A stretch of 41,960 nucleotides of DNA from Leptospiraceae bacterium (GTDB lineage: Bacteria; Spirochaetota; Leptospiria; Leptospirales; Leptospiraceae), in contig JAGOHK010000035.1 in NCBI GenBank assembly GCA_017996175.1, positions 1 through 41,960 on the forward strand, written 5' to 3'. Below are positions 41,644-41,960 of this stretch, in pieces; positions within the stretch are counted from its first letter, which is position 1; each line of letters starts with the position of its first letter. The notes beneath the pieces are model-generated. The model saw only the letters and a program-made list of their open reading frames with translations. It was not told the DNA's origin and did not search any database. The position numbers and the translations under genes were made by a program.

Positions 41644-41913
41644 AGCTGTCTTCACCATGATTTATGTGATTCGAATGATTATCATGATTTCGTTTCGCAT
41701 AAATCATACGAATCATAGTTCAGACATTTTTAATTTTATTAGTCCCGTTGATTAAAGTCTTTTTCTGAATTTTGCCAATGCTTTATGAGGTTTTTGGAAA
41801 ATAAGCGAGTCGATAAGTCAATAAACTTAGAGACTTAGAGCGTGTCTGAAAAGCCGTCTAACGTTTCGTAAGCTTGCGTGTATTAGAAAAACCTGATATT
41901 CTTTTCGCCATTA
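41644..41913. other. Intergenic tail of the window
   Basis: Apart from the hairpin at 41656-41708, the next 200 bases hold no supported gene. GAGCGTGTCTGAAAAGCC at 41838-41855 looks like the sort of sequence found at insertion-sequence ends, but no second copy or transposase is visible here. Confidence 0.4.
41656..41708. repeat. Hairpin repeat after nnrS
   Basis: CATGATTTATGTGA (41656-41669) and CGCATAAATCATA (41696-41708) pair over about 13 bp with two mismatches. A second inner palindrome (GATTCGAATGATTATCATGATT) lies between them. This is 12 bp after the nnrS stop. There is no T-run, so a terminator role is unproven; it resembles widespread intergenic palindromes of the form ATGATT-ATCATGATT. 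Confidence 0.55.
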
Positions 41914-41960
41914 ATGAAACCATTGCAAGATAAATTAGCGATTCACTATTTCTTGGAAGG
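41914..41960 (+). CDS. Possible 5' end of an ORF cut by the window
   Basis: ATG 41914 opens 15 codons (MKPLQDKLAIHYFLE) that run off the end. No ribosome site is clear. It could be the start of a real gene, including a transposase if the upstream GAGCGTGTCTGAAAA is an insertion-sequence end. Nothing more can be said from this fragment. Confidence 0.25.
   Translation, partial: MKPLQDKLAIHYFLE

Overview
The window looks like a chromosome segment of an AT-rich diderm spirochaete, most likely Leptospiraceae. The evidence is lipid A and LPS assembly genes (lpxK, msbA), which most other spirochaetes lack, many lipoproteins with relaxed lipoboxes, a short-form HisG, frequent TTG starts and a cmk-rpsA-TPR-hisG run. 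This assignment is inferred from gene content; no database was searched.

Layout. 1-318: 3' end of mqo. 334-9228: a same-strand accessory block with an SH3 lipoprotein, a 2031-residue protein (kinase-like domain, nSTAND NTPase, one membrane helix, 14 WD40 repeats, TPRs), a Nudix-like protein and a coiled-coil membrane protein. This is the best candidate for an undescribed signalling or conflict system. 9236-9910: an orphan LolD-like ATPase on the minus strand. 10148-15083: two unknown membrane proteins, then an orphan family-3 solute-binding protein, an outer-membrane barrel and an OmpA-like lipoprotein. 15218-19445 (minus): pssA, then lexA, a small lipoprotein, ctpA and tsaD. 19446-22489: an accessory patch with stacked inverted repeats, DUF1304, a broken ECF sigma factor, a higBA toxin-antitoxin pair with a palindromic operator, a possible PD-(D/E)XK nuclease and a small basic protein. 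22490-29679 (minus): an LCAT-like lipase, the carboxynorspermidine genes, tRNA-Pro, tRNA-Arg and tRNA-His, and msbA-lpxK. 29754-32512 (plus): an aldose-epimerase-like lipoprotein, a GH19 hydrolase and an SGNH lipoprotein. 32519-34519 (minus): a coupled operon of SpoU methyltransferase, DUF3859 protein and SanA/YdcF-like protein. 34763-38883 (plus): a small lipoprotein, cmk, rpsA, a TPR membrane protein and hisG. 39084-41643: a fasciclin lipoprotein, a Crp/Fnr regulator without cysteines and a divergent NnrS-like protein, with two FNR/DNR-type palindromes.

Working together. The kinase-STAND-WD40/TPR protein probably senses a ligand or partner through its repeats and signals through the NTPase to the kinase-like domain; the Nudix and membrane proteins behind it may be accessory. 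The regulator, NnrS and fasciclin genes, with TTGAT-N4-(A/G)TCAA sites at 40387 and 39737, look like a small nitric-oxide or low-oxygen regulon. nspC and its dehydrogenase form a two-step polyamine operon.

Intergenic DNA holds at least three dispersed repeat families. Family A has an arm like ACCGATGAACACTGATAAA (31786, 34624-34730, 38989-39050). Family B has ends like GTGAATTCGATGTAA (19659-19844, 22318-22467, 39068-39086, 39655-39699). Family C is a GC-rich hairpin (15099, 31025). No CRISPR array, rRNA, integrase or recognisable transposase was seen.
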